DNA of 64,000 nt, from contig CAYNKA010000004.1 of assembly GCA_964397655.1 (NCBI GenBank), positions 1 through 64,000 on the forward strand, read 5' to 3'. Origin of the DNA: CAYNKA01 sp964397655 (lineage in GTDB: Bacteria > Spirochaetota > Spirochaetia > DTKZ01). The position numbers were made by a program, and so were the translations under genes. This document shows positions 15,844-23,665 of the stretch, in pieces. The notes under the pieces are model-generated. The model was not told the origin of the DNA. It saw only the letters and a program-made list of their open reading frames with translations, and made no database searches. Every line of letters starts with the position of its first letter. Position 1 is the first letter of the stretch.

Positions 15844-17480
15844 GTTCCCTTCTCTGAAGGCCCCCGCGCCGCTTTCTTGTTCCTGTAATCCCTGCTCGCG
15901 GCGATGAAGCTCCCGAACAGGGGATGGGCCGAGATCGGCTTGGAGCGGAACTCCGGGTGGTATTGGACCCCGATGCCCCAGGGATGATCCGGCCATTGCA
16001 TGGACTCGACGAGCTCTCCGTCGGGCGTCACCCCGGCGACCTTGAATCCGGCTTCTTCGAGCTCGTGCCGGTACTTGTTCGACACCTCGTATCGGTGCCG
16101 GTGCCGCTCGGAGATCGTCTCCGCGCCGTAGATTTCCCGGACCTTGCCCCCCTCGAGAAGGAGGGTGTCGCTCTTCCCGAGGCGCATGGTACCGCCGTAA
16201 TTCTTGACGTTCACCTGTTCCTCGAGGAGCACCACCACGGGATGCCTGCTCGAGGTGGAGAATTCCGTGCTGTCGGCATCCTCGTATTTCAGGACCGACC
16301 TCGCGTATTCGATCACCATGATCTGGAGCCCGAGGCAGATGCCGAAGTACGGCATTCCGTGCTCCCTTGCCCATTTCGCGGCCTTCACCATGCCGAGGAT
16401 GCCGCGCTGGCCGAAGCCTCCGGGCACGAGCATGCCGTCCACGCCGGCGAACACGTCGTCCAGGTTCTTGCCCTTTTCCAGTTTTTCAGAGTCGATCTTG
16501 ACCAGTTCGACCTTGACCCCGTTCGCGAAACCTCCGTGATAGAGGGCCTCGTCGACCGACTTGTAGGAGTCCTGAAGCTCGATGTATTTGCCCACGACGG
16601 CGATGCGGATCTTCTCCTTCGCCGAGGTGAAGGTCTGGACGATGTCCCGCCACTTGTTCATGTCGGTCTCGCGGATGGGAAGCTCGAGTTTCTGGAGCAC
16701 GAGGGTGTCGAGGTTCTGCTGCTGGTAGATCAGGGGAATCTCGTAGATCGTGGTCTTTATGTCGTGGGCGGAGATCACCGCCTCGTAATCCACGTTGGTG
16801 AAGAGGGCGATCTTCTTCCGCATCTCCTCCTCGAGGGGGCGGGGGGAGCGGCAGAGGAGTACGTCCGGCTGGATGCCGATCTCCCTCACCTCCTTGACGG
16901 AGTGCTGGGTGGGTTTCGTCTTGAGCTCGCCCCCCGACACCTCGGGGATGAGCGTGAGATGGACTGATATGACGTTTTTCCGACCGAACTCGTGGATCAT
17001 CTGCCTGCTGGCCTCGAGGAAGGGGATGGACTCGATGTCACCCACCGTTCCGCCGATCTCGACGATCGTGACGTCGACCCCGGGTTCATCGCCCACCGCG
17101 ATGATCCTCTGCTTGATCCTGTCGGTTATATGCGGGATGACCTGGACCGTCCTTCCGAGATACCTCCCTTCCCGCTCCTTCTGTATCACTTCCTGGTAGA
17201 TCTGCCCCGTGGTGATGGAATTCGCCCGGGAGAGCGGCGACATGGTGAAGCGCGCGTAGTTGCCGAGGTCGAGGTCCGTCTCCGCGCCGTCGTCGGTGAC
17301 GTAGACTTCCCCGTGCTGGTAGGGGCTCATGGTGCCGGCATCGACGTTGATGTAAGGGTCGATCTTCACCATCCTTACGTTCATGCCCCTGCTTTCCAGA
17401 AGGCAGCCGATGGAAGCCGCGGCTATACCTTTCCCCAAACTGGAACAGACTCCGCCCGTGACGAAAATATACTTCTTCAT
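15840..17480 (-). CDS. pyrG: CTP synthase
   Basis: The 546-residue product has the N-terminal amidoligase domain (F-V-T-G-G-V-C-S-S-L-G-K-G and K-I-D-P-Y-I-N-V-D-A-G-T-M) and the glutaminase domain with nucleophile Cys in G-I-C-L-G-L-Q and the H-P-E motif near the end. It makes CTP from UTP and glutamine. Its stop overlaps the lptC start by 4 bp. Confidence 0.97.
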   Translation of the reverse strand: MKKYIFVTGGVCSSLGKGIAAASIGCLLESRGMNVRMVKIDPYINVDAGTMSPYQHGEVYVTDDGAETDLDLGNYARFTMSPLSRANSITTGQIYQEVIQKEREGRYLGRTVQVIPHITDRIKQRIIAVGDEPGVDVTIVEIGGTVGDIESIPFLEASRQMIHEFGRKNVISVHLTLIPEVSGGELKTKPTQHSVKEVREIGIQPDVLLCRSPRPLEEEMRKKIALFTNVDYEAVISAHDIKTTIYEIPLIYQQQNLDTLVLQKLELPIRETDMNKWRDIVQTFTSAKEKIRIAVVGKYIELQDSYKSVDEALYHGGFANGVKVELVKIDSEKLEKGKNLDDVFAGVDGMLVPGGFGQRGILGMVKAAKWAREHGMPYFGICLGLQIMVIEYARSVLKYEDADSTEFSTSSRHPVVVLLEEQVNVKNYGGTMRLGKSDTLLLEGGKVREIYGAETISERHRHRYEVSNKYRHELEEAGFKVAGVTPDGELVESMQWPDHPWGIGVQYHPEFRSKPISAHPLFGSFIAASRDYRNKKAARGPSEKGT

Positions 17481-17531
17481 GTAGGAGTATTATTCAAGAC
17501 CCGAGGGTACTTGTCAATTCGACCGCGGGCA

Positions 17532-18050
17532 TCAGAGGAAGGGATAGGCCTGACGCTGCTGCCCGAGGAAGAGGAAGTCGCGGTTCCTTTCCCCGGAATC
17601 GCGCGGGACGGTCCAGCTCTGCTTGATCGCCGGTTTTTCCTCGTCAGGGATCAGGATCGGGACCTTGAGCCGGGCGGCGACCGCGATCGCGTCGCAGGGA
17701 CGGACGCCCAGGGAAAAAGTCCTGAACCCTTTGCGGTAGATGAACTTCGCCGAGCAGGAATCCTGGATGAACGAATGGAGAAGGACCGTTTTCGCGGAAA
17801 AACCGTGCTTTCCGAGAAGATCGACGATGAAGTCGTAGGTCGTCGCCTTTCCCCGGTCGATCCGCTCCATCTCCGTGATGATGGCGTTCGCTTCCGACGG
17901 ACTGATGCCCAAAGACACCGTCACGTCTCCGCCCGCGTCCTGCAGGAGAAGACGGGGCTCGCTCGCGTGTTTGTCCAGGGATATTCCCTTGACCTGTAGT
18001 TCGGTCACTTTTTTCATATCCTTAAAAAAGTATAGCACGTTCTCCGACAA
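17532..18050 (-). CDS. Bifunctional nuclease-domain (DUF151) protein
   Basis: The product is up to 172 residues and matches the BFN/DUF151 domain, with R-P-C-D-A-I-A-V-A-A-R-L at its end. Plant and bacterial relatives show RNase/DNase activity; the role in bacteria is poorly defined. An alternative ATG at 18017 (M-K-K-V-T-E-L-Q-V-K-G) fits the family start better and has AAGGAT just upstream, so the true protein may be 161 residues. It diverges from cheR. Confidence 0.8.
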   Translation of the reverse strand: MSENVLYFFKDMKKVTELQVKGISLDKHASEPRLLLQDAGGDVTVSLGISPSEANAIITEMERIDRGKATTYDFIVDLLGKHGFSAKTVLLHSFIQDSCSAKFIYRKGFRTFSLGVRPCDAIAVAARLKVPILIPDEEKPAIKQSWTVPRDSGERNRDFLFLGQQRQAYPFL

Positions 18051-18078
18051 ATTGCCGGTGCCTCGAAAATTGCTTCTA

Positions 18079-18107
18079 TTGACACCGCTCGGGTAATTTC
18101 ATAGACT
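18079..18107 (+). promoter_or_regulatory. Sigma-70-type promoter of cheR
   Basis: TTGACA (18079-18084), a 17-bp spacer and TAGACT (18102-18107). Only 8 bp separate the -10 box from the cheR ATG, so the mRNA would have almost no leader. Confidence 0.65.
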
Positions 18108-18115
18108 TTCATAGA

Positions 18116-18931
18116 ATGGCTGATTTTTTAAGTGACGAAGAATTCGAGAAGTTCCGGAATCTGATTTATAAAGAAAGCGGCATCCATTTCTCCAGCACGA
18201 ACAGGACGATTCTGGAAAGCAGGCTCCGCGAACGCATCAAGGTGGCGAACGTCCCCTCGACCGCGGCATACTACGATTTTGTCCAAAAGAACGGCGAGGA
18301 GCTCAAGGTCCTCCTGGACGCGGTCACGACCAACCTCACCCGCTTCTTCCGAAACACCGCCCATTTCGACACGCTGGAGAAATACGTCGTGCCCGACCTC
18401 CTCAAATTCAAGGCGACGCGGGGGGACAAGGAAATCAGGGTGTGGAGCGCCGGATGCTCGACCGGGGAGGAGCCTTATACCATCTCGATGGTCCTCAAGG
18501 AGATCCTGCCTCCGGACATCAAGATCAAGATCATCGCGTCGGATCTCAGCCTCAAGTCCCTCATGATCGGCAAGGAGGGCTTCTACAACGAGACCCGGAT
18601 AGTCGGCATTCCCGACAATTACCTCGCGAAGTACCTGGACAAGAAAGGCAGCGGCTATCAGATCAAGGACGACATCAAGAACGCGATCAAGTTCGACTAT
18701 CATAATCTGAAGAACGACAGCGGCCTCAGGAATTTGGACATCATTTTCTGCAGGAACGTGCTCATCTACTTCGACGAGCCCGCCCAGAAATCCGTGGTGG
18801 AGCGGTTCTGGGACGCCTTGAGCAATCACGCATTCCTCTTCATCGGGCATTCGGAGTCCCTTTTCGGCATGAACACGAAATTCGAATTCGTGAAGACGGA
18901 CTGGGCCTGCATTTATCGTAAGTTCTTATAA
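18116..18931 (+). CDS. cheR: Chemotaxis protein methyltransferase CheR
   Basis: The 271-residue product uses SAM to methylate glutamates of chemoreceptors. It has the helical N-domain (L-S-D-E-E-F-E-K-F-R-N-L) and the SAM domain with W-S-A-G-C-S-T-G-E-E-P-Y and I-I-F-C-R-N-V-L-I-Y-F. It is followed after 21 bp by cheB, its antagonist. No Shine-Dalgarno precedes the ATG, in keeping with a near-leaderless transcript. Confidence 0.96.
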   Translation: MADFLSDEEFEKFRNLIYKESGIHFSSTNRTILESRLRERIKVANVPSTAAYYDFVQKNGEELKVLLDAVTTNLTRFFRNTAHFDTLEKYVVPDLLKFKATRGDKEIRVWSAGCSTGEEPYTISMVLKEILPPDIKIKIIASDLSLKSLMIGKEGFYNETRIVGIPDNYLAKYLDKKGSGYQIKDDIKNAIKFDYHNLKNDSGLRNLDIIFCRNVLIYFDEPAQKSVVERFWDALSNHAFLFIGHSESLFGMNTKFEFVKTDWACIYRKFL

Positions 18932-18952
18932 TTATCGACACGAGGTTGTAAT

Positions 18953-20089
18953 GTGAATCAAGAACCGCTTTCGGTCCTCATCGTCGACGATTCGGCGCTT
19001 ATGCGCAACGTGGTCGGAAGAATCGCGTCGAGCGTCCCCGACGTACGCGTCGTGGGAACCGCCATGAACGGGAACTTCGCGCTCCAGAAATTACCCAAAC
19101 TCGAACCCGACGTTATCGTTCTCGACCTCGAGATGCCGGAGATGAACGGCATCGAGTTCCTGAAGGAGAAGAAGAGGCTCGGAAACGAAGTCCCGGTGGT
19201 GATCCTCTCGTCCATCGCGAGGAAGGGAGCCCAGGTCACCATGGAAGCCCTCGCCCTCGGCGCTTCGGATTTCATCATGAAGCCGACGGGTCTGGGGACC
19301 GAGGACATTCACGCGATCGGGAACACCCTGATCGAAATGATCCGGGCCTACGGGAGCCAGTATCGAAAGCAGAAACGGAAGGCGGAGCCGAAACCGACGG
19401 CCGCCCCGGAGAGGCCGGAGCCGACCGCACAGGAGCTTCCGGAGCCCAAGCCCTCGGCCCCGGCGGCGGCGAGGATCGCGAAGGTCACGCCCCTGCGCCA
19501 GCCCGGGCCGATCGAGATCATCGCGATCGGTATATCGACCGGCGGGCCGAACGCGCTGCGCGAGGTCTTCGCGAAGCTCGAGCCGGACATGAACGTTCCC
19601 GTCGTCGTGGTTCAGCACATGCCCGCGGGCTTCACCGAAGAGTTCGCCAAGAGCCTGGACCGCATCTGCCCCCTGGATGTGAAGGAAGCCGTCGAGGGCG
19701 ATCTCGTGAAACCGGGAAGGATCCTCATCGCCCCGGGGAACAGGCACATCGCGGTGGAGAAGAAGCCGCTCGCCACGATCGTTCACCTCCTGGACAGCGA
19801 GCCCGTCAACGGCCATCGCCCTTCGGCCGACGTCCTCTTCGAGTCCGTGGCGCAGCATTACGGCAACCGTGCGCTCGCCGTCATCATGACCGGGATGGGA
19901 AGGGACGGGGCGCAGAAGATCGGATCCGTCTATCGGGAGGGAGGAATCACCCTTGGCCAGGACGAGGCGAGCTGCGTCGTGTACGGCATGCCGCGGGTCG
20001 CTTACGAAAACGGCTATCTGCATCAGCAGGTCCCGCTTGCCAATATGGCGGAAACCATCTGCCGGCTGGTCAAGGAACACAAGTCCTGA
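18953..20089 (+). CDS. cheB: Chemotaxis protein-glutamate methylesterase CheB
   Basis: The 378-residue product starts at GTG 18953 (GAGG 8 nt upstream). It has a receiver domain at residues 8-120 (V-D-D-S, Asp in V-L-D-L-E-M-P-E-M-N-G), a Pro/Ala/Glu-rich linker at about 140-180, and the methylesterase domain with the catalytic Ser in G-I-S-T-G-G-P, His in V-V-V-Q-H-M-P and Asp in M-T-G-M-G-R-D-G. It removes methyl groups from or deamidates receptor glutamates. It is co-transcribed with cheR. Confidence 0.96.
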   Translation: MNQEPLSVLIVDDSALMRNVVGRIASSVPDVRVVGTAMNGNFALQKLPKLEPDVIVLDLEMPEMNGIEFLKEKKRLGNEVPVVILSSIARKGAQVTMEALALGASDFIMKPTGLGTEDIHAIGNTLIEMIRAYGSQYRKQKRKAEPKPTAAPERPEPTAQELPEPKPSAPAAARIAKVTPLRQPGPIEIIAIGISTGGPNALREVFAKLEPDMNVPVVVVQHMPAGFTEEFAKSLDRICPLDVKEAVEGDLVKPGRILIAPGNRHIAVEKKPLATIVHLLDSEPVNGHRPSADVLFESVAQHYGNRALAVIMTGMGRDGAQKIGSVYREGGITLGQDEASCVVYGMPRVAYENGYLHQQVPLANMAETICRLVKEHKS

Positions 20090-20113
20090 GCGAAGGGCCG
20101 GGAAGGCCCTCCG

Positions 20114-20563
20114 TCATTCTTTCTCTCGGACGTAATCGCAGGGTTCCGCGGCCCGGAGCAGCTCCTCGGGCCGTACCGTCCTGGTGATCTCCGGGAGCCT
20201 CGCGTACCTCCTCGCGACGAGGTAGGAGAACAGGAAACCCAGGAGCAGCCCGCCCAGGCCCGCGAGCATCGCCGTGCCCTGCGCGAACCCGAACGCCTTT
20301 TCCATGGACAGAAAAGTCGTGAAAAAGAGCAGGAGCGGGAAGATGAACACGAGGAATCCTGAAAAAATCGCCTGGGACGAGGGAAGATAGACTTCCACGT
20401 ACTCGCCGATCTCTATCTCGAAGGACTTGGAGTTCGCCGCCGTCAGGTCTCTTCCCTTCGCGTTGCACGATCCGTTCGCGCAGGCATGGCAGCTCGCGAG
20501 CGCCCTGCACTGGAGCAGCACGCGGTCTCCGTCAATCCTCTTCACTCTGCCGATCTCGGTCAT
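20114..20563 (-). CDS. RseC/MucC-family membrane protein
   Basis: The 149-residue product has an N-terminal Cys-rich patch (C-x8-C-x2-C-x4-C) followed by a small beta-rich region and two transmembrane helices (about 68-85 and 95-115). This is the RseC/MucC/RsxC-associated architecture linked to envelope stress or SoxR reduction in proteobacteria. GGGAGG precedes ATG 20563. It overlaps the upstream ymdB-like gene by 32 bp. Confidence 0.75.
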   Translation of the reverse strand: MTEIGRVKRIDGDRVLLQCRALASCHACANGSCNAKGRDLTAANSKSFEIEIGEYVEVYLPSSQAIFSGFLVFIFPLLLFFTTFLSMEKAFGFAQGTAMLAGLGGLLLGFLFSYLVARRYARLPEITRTVRPEELLRAAEPCDYVREKE

Positions 20564-21353
20564 TCGGCACCTCCCTGCAGGGCTGCCTGAAGGCCTCGAT
20601 CGACGTCGTCCTCCCGTCGGAATCCACGTCGATCACGACCCCCTGGAATTCGAGCCCCTCCCACGCGTCCTTGGAGCGTTCGGGGATCTGCGTGAGGAAC
20701 TTCTGAATCTCGACGGACTTGTCCAGACCTCCGACGCTCGTCTGGCTGCCCGTCCTTCCGGCGTTGCAGACGACGCCCGTACCTTTCGGCATGACCCGCG
20801 CGTCCGCGGTGAGCACCTTGCCGTGGGTGCCGACGATCGCCGTCACGTAACCGTCCGCATGGAAGAAGAGCGAGTACTTCTCCGCGGTGGTGCAGGCGTG
20901 AAAGTCGACGACGATGACGTTGGTCTCCTGCCGTATGCGGGACACGATGTCGGGCAGGAAGGTGTAGGGGTTGCTCAGGTGCACCCTGTTGAAGCCCGAC
21001 TGGCCGAGGAGGCAGACCACCCCGACCTTCTTGTCGCCGGCGTTGTAGACCCGCCAGCCCCTCCCGGGATTTCCGGGAGGATAGTTCGCGGGACGCAGGA
21101 TGTACGGCGCCATTCCGATGTGGGTCACCATATCGCGTTTATAATATATGCATTCTCCGCCCGTAATGACATCTATTCCGAGCTTCCGGAGGTAGGACGA
21201 ATGATTCTTTCCCAGGCCGAAGCCGCCGGTAACGCTGTCGCCGTTGGCGATGACGAAGTCGATGTTCTTCTCTTTCTTGAATGCGGAAAGGGAGGACTTC
21301 ACGCAGAACACCCCGGCCTTGCCGACGATTTCCCCGATGAATAGTATTCTCAT
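20532..21353 (-). CDS. YmdB-family metallophosphoesterase with changed metal ligands
   Basis: The 273-residue product aligns over its full length with YmdB/TIGR00282 phosphodiesterases (F-I-G-E-I-V-G; L-R-P-A-N-Y-P-P-G; V-V-D-F-H-A; I-V-G-T-H). Several canonical metal-binding positions differ: Asp8 is Glu, the N-G-E-N glutamate is Asp39, G-N-H is G-E-C (Glu67-Cys68) and the second His of T-H-T-H is Lys179. His152 and His177 are kept. Catalysis may be lost or altered. No strong Shine-Dalgarno is seen. Confidence 0.8.
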   Translation of the reverse strand: MRILFIGEIVGKAGVFCVKSSLSAFKKEKNIDFVIANGDSVTGGFGLGKNHSSYLRKLGIDVITGGECIYYKRDMVTHIGMAPYILRPANYPPGNPGRGWRVYNAGDKKVGVVCLLGQSGFNRVHLSNPYTFLPDIVSRIRQETNVIVVDFHACTTAEKYSLFFHADGYVTAIVGTHGKVLTADARVMPKGTGVVCNAGRTGSQTSVGGLDKSVEIQKFLTQIPERSKDAWEGLEFQGVVIDVDSDGRTTSIEAFRQPCREVPNDRDRQSEED

Positions 21354-21528
21354 GACCGGAAAACCATACCAGGATTGTCCCGCTTCTTCAATGACTCGGG
21401 GCGGCCGCCTTCGATCCGCCGCCTCTTTCCTTTCAAGGGCGTTTGTGAGTATATTGATTCAGGACGCCGGAAGGGTCCCGTTCGCCCGGAGAGGTTGAAC
21501 GAACTACATGCTCGTAAAGAGGTGTATC

Positions 21529-22044
21529 ATGAAAGAGCGCATGGTGGTCGATCTCGGCAGGATCATGGACGAGATCTTCGAGGCCGCGGAAAAAGTCGGA
21601 AACGCGGTGCATGAAAACCTGGACATCGAGAACCTGAGCAACAAGCTGCGGTCCAAGTGGGACGAGAAGACGGATTATTATCCCGCCTACAGCTACCCGC
21701 CCCTCAACGTCTACCTTCAGGCCGACAAGAGCCTGGTCTTCGAATTCGCCCTCGCGGGATTCGACGAGAAGATGGTCGACCTCGAGTTCCGCGGCGATTA
21801 TCTGGTGTTTTCCGCCAAGGTTTCGGAGGAGCTGCTCCACCAGGAAAACGTGAAGTATTTCAAACGGCGGTTGAAATTCAAGGACGTCGCGGACCAGCGT
21901 TATTTCGTTCCGGAGGACAAGTTCGACCGGGACGCGGTGAAGGCCACCTTCAAGAACGGAATCCTGAAAGTCGTGATTCCGCCCCTCGAAGAGGCAGCCA
22001 AGGCCGGCGGCGTCAAGATAGAGATCGTCAAGGAGGAAGAATGA
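21529..22044 (+). CDS. Hsp20/alpha-crystallin small heat-shock protein
   Basis: The 171-residue product has the alpha-crystallin domain at about 60-160 (P-P-L-N-V-Y-L-Q-A-D; F-E-F-A-L-A-G-F-D; F-K-N-G-I-L-K-V-V-I-P-P), which ends with the usual G-x-L motif. It is an ATP-independent holdase. ATG 21529 is preferred over ATG 21508 because AAGAGG lies 6 nt upstream. Its stop overlaps the next small ORF (ATGA). Confidence 0.88.
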   Translation: MKERMVVDLGRIMDEIFEAAEKVGNAVHENLDIENLSNKLRSKWDEKTDYYPAYSYPPLNVYLQADKSLVFEFALAGFDEKMVDLEFRGDYLVFSAKVSEELLHQENVKYFKRRLKFKDVADQRYFVPEDKFDRDAVKATFKNGILKVVIPPLEEAAKAGGVKIEIVKEEE

Positions 22045-22154
22045 TCGTAGGCATCATCATCGGCATCGCAATCGGTTTCGTCCTGAGACCGCTGATTGAC
22101 ACGCTGGTCTCGGTTGCGGTAAGAATGATCAGGGATCGTTTCGGCGGTTACTGA
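22041..22154 (+). CDS. 37-residue hydrophobic small protein
   Basis: A 37-residue ORF begins inside the Hsp20 stop (ATGA overlap) and has a strong AGGAGG 4 nt upstream. The N-terminal 15 residues (M-I-V-G-I-I-I-G-I-A-I-G-F-V-L) would form one membrane helix; the C-terminal half is amphipathic and basic (V-R-M-I-R-D-R-F-G-G-Y). I do not recognise the family. The translational coupling suggests a membrane partner or anchor for the heat-shock protein. Confidence 0.65.
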   Translation: MIVGIIIGIAIGFVLRPLIDTLVSVAVRMIRDRFGGY

Positions 22155-22188
22155 GCGACACGGTCATCGGTACGATGACTTTCCATAT

Positions 22189-22228
22189 AGGGGGCGTTGC
22201 ACGAAAGTGAGGGCGCCCCTTTCTTTTT
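22189..22228 (+). terminator. Probable terminator after hsp20 and small ORF
   Basis: A stem of about 7 bp (AGGGGGCG against CGCCCCT, one bulge) with a long loop is followed by TTTCTTTTT. It separates the heat-shock genes from the tRNA promoter. Confidence 0.5.
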
Positions 22229-22274
22229 GCCCGCACTCCGTCCCCGCCGACGGATTCATTGTCGCGCGGACTCC

Positions 22275-22304
22275 TTGACACTGCTTCCGATCTCTGGATA
22301 GTAT
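22275..22304 (+). promoter_or_regulatory. Promoter of tRNA-Leu
   Basis: TTGACA (22275-22280), an 18-bp spacer and TAGTAT (22299-22304) lie 10 bp before the tRNA 5' end. Confidence 0.7.
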
Positions 22305-22314
22305 TTCCCCGCTC

Positions 22315-22398
22315 GCCCAGATGGTGAAATTGGCAGACACGCTAGATTCAGGGTCTAGTGCTCGCAAGGGCATGGGGGTTCAAGTCCCCCTCTGGGCA
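22315..22398 (+). tRNA. tRNA-Leu (anticodon CAG)
   Basis: The acceptor stem GCCCAGA (22315-22321) pairs with TCTGGGC (22391-22397), with A73 at 22398. The anticodon stem CTAGA/TCTAG holds loop TTCAGGG (anticodon CAG), there is a long class II variable arm, and the T-arm reads GGGGGTTCAAGTCCCCC. CCA is not encoded. The 3' part from the anticodon loop onward is the attachment site of the element downstream, which leaves this copy intact. Confidence 0.96.
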
Positions 22399-22402
22399 GG
22401 AA
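22347..22402 (+). repeat. Left attachment repeat (within tRNA-Leu)
   Basis: The 56 bp from the anticodon loop to 4 bp past the discriminator base are identical to 28595-28650. Flanking bases differ immediately on both sides, which fixes the repeat length. The crossover must lie within it. Confidence 0.92.
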
Positions 22403-22430
22403 CTAATTGCTTGAATTAAAAGCAAATACG

Positions 22431-22459
22431 AAACGCGGATTAAAACCCGCGTTTTTATT
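22431..22459 (+). terminator. Element-borne terminator downstream of tRNA-Leu
   Basis: AAACGCGG (22431-22438) pairs with CCGCGTTT (22447-22454), followed by TTATTTT. It replaces the native tRNA terminator, which now sits past the right attachment repeat. Confidence 0.75.
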
Positions 22460-22478
22460 TTCCCTCCGGACCCCTTGA

Positions 22479-22502
22479 TTTACATCAAATTTTACATCAA
22501 AA
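22479..22502 (+). promoter_or_regulatory. Putative integrase arm-type sites, left end
   Basis: Two tandem copies of TTTACATCAAA with a 12-bp period lie just upstream of the integrase ATG. The same pair recurs in the same orientation near the right end (28459-28478). Position and repetition fit arm-type sites of a tyrosine integrase; binding here could also repress int. Confidence 0.6.
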
Positions 22503-22510
22503 TTTTAGGC

Positions 22511-23665
22511 ATGAAACGCGAATTCACGTTGACCCACAGAACCACGTCCAAAGGCAAGCGAATCTACTATATGTACTACTACGAAGGCGATAAAAGGATG
22601 TGCTTATCGACCGGAGCGGCGAACAAATTCGACGCCGAGAAATACGCCCGTTCATACCTCGCCGACATGAAGGGCGACGCCGACAAGAACGTCACCTTCC
22701 GAGCCTATGCCGAAGGCTTCTTCGACTGGGAGACCTCCCCCTGGATCAAGCGCCAGCAGGCGAAAAACCGTTCCGTCACCAGGACGACCGCAGCCATGCG
22801 GGCCGCCCACATCAGGAACTATCTCATGCCGTTTTTCGGGAACAAGCTGCTATCCAAGATCAACGCCGTGCAGATTGAAAACTGGATCATCACCATCGAG
22901 CGAACGAACCAGACCCGCAAACACATCCTGGGGACGCTTCGCCTCATCCTGAGCGAGGCCGAACGGGAGGGCATCATTCCCTTCAATCCCGTCCGCAAGG
23001 TGGAGCCTTTCGGCAGGGACACCAAGAAGCGCGACGTTTTCACCAGGGCGGAACTCGAAACACTTTTCCCCAAGACCCTGGACGGTCTCCTTGCCGTATG
23101 GGGCGACGTGAAGAACGCTTCGATTTTCATGATGCTCGCCATGACCGGAGTGAGGTCCGGGGAACTCCGCGCCCTCCAATGGAAACACGTCCACCGGGAA
23201 GGCTTCGTAGAGATTTGCCAGGCCGTGAAGATCGACAAGACCATAGGAGGCACGAAGACGAACACCGTCCGTACCGTGCTGCTCCTTCCCCGCGTCATAG
23301 CCGTTCTCGAGGAATGGTACGCCGTGACGCCCCACAAGGCCCCCGAGGACTTCGTTTTTCCCGGGATCGACGGTAATCACCCCCTGGACCGTTTCTTCCT
23401 TCTCAGGGCCTTCAGGCGCGCGATGAAGGCCGCTAAAATCGAAATCGAGGGCAGAAACCTCGTCGTGCACAGCTTCCGCCACACCTTCAATACGCTCCTC
23501 AAGCCCGTGCTTCCCCTTACGGTTCTGCAATCCATCACCGGGCACACGACGGAGGAAATGACGGAGCATTACAACCATCCCACGGCCCTCGACACCTTCA
23601 ATTCGTTGAAGGCTGTTCTTCCGCAGATCGAGGAGGTTCTTGATTCTCGAAAAGAGAATCAATGA
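22511..23665 (+). CDS. int: Tyrosine recombinase / phage-type integrase
   Basis: The 384-residue product starts at ATG 22511 (an upstream TTG in frame would cover the arm sites). It has an N-terminal arm-binding region, a SAM-like core-binding domain (residues about 60-160) and a catalytic domain with Arg in T-G-V-R-S-G-E-L, H-S-F-R-H and G-H-T-T-E-E-M-T-E-H-Y (nucleophile Tyr). It sits next to the left attachment repeat, as expected for a tRNA-targeted integrase. Its 3' end overlaps the convergent rep gene by 68 bp. Confidence 0.95.
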   Translation: MKREFTLTHRTTSKGKRIYYMYYYEGDKRMCLSTGAANKFDAEKYARSYLADMKGDADKNVTFRAYAEGFFDWETSPWIKRQQAKNRSVTRTTAAMRAAHIRNYLMPFFGNKLLSKINAVQIENWIITIERTNQTRKHILGTLRLILSEAEREGIIPFNPVRKVEPFGRDTKKRDVFTRAELETLFPKTLDGLLAVWGDVKNASIFMMLAMTGVRSGELRALQWKHVHREGFVEICQAVKIDKTIGGTKTNTVRTVLLLPRVIAVLEEWYAVTPHKAPEDFVFPGIDGNHPLDRFFLLRAFRRAMKAAKIEIEGRNLVVHSFRHTFNTLLKPVLPLTVLQSITGHTTEEMTEHYNHPTALDTFNSLKAVLPQIEEVLDSRKENQ

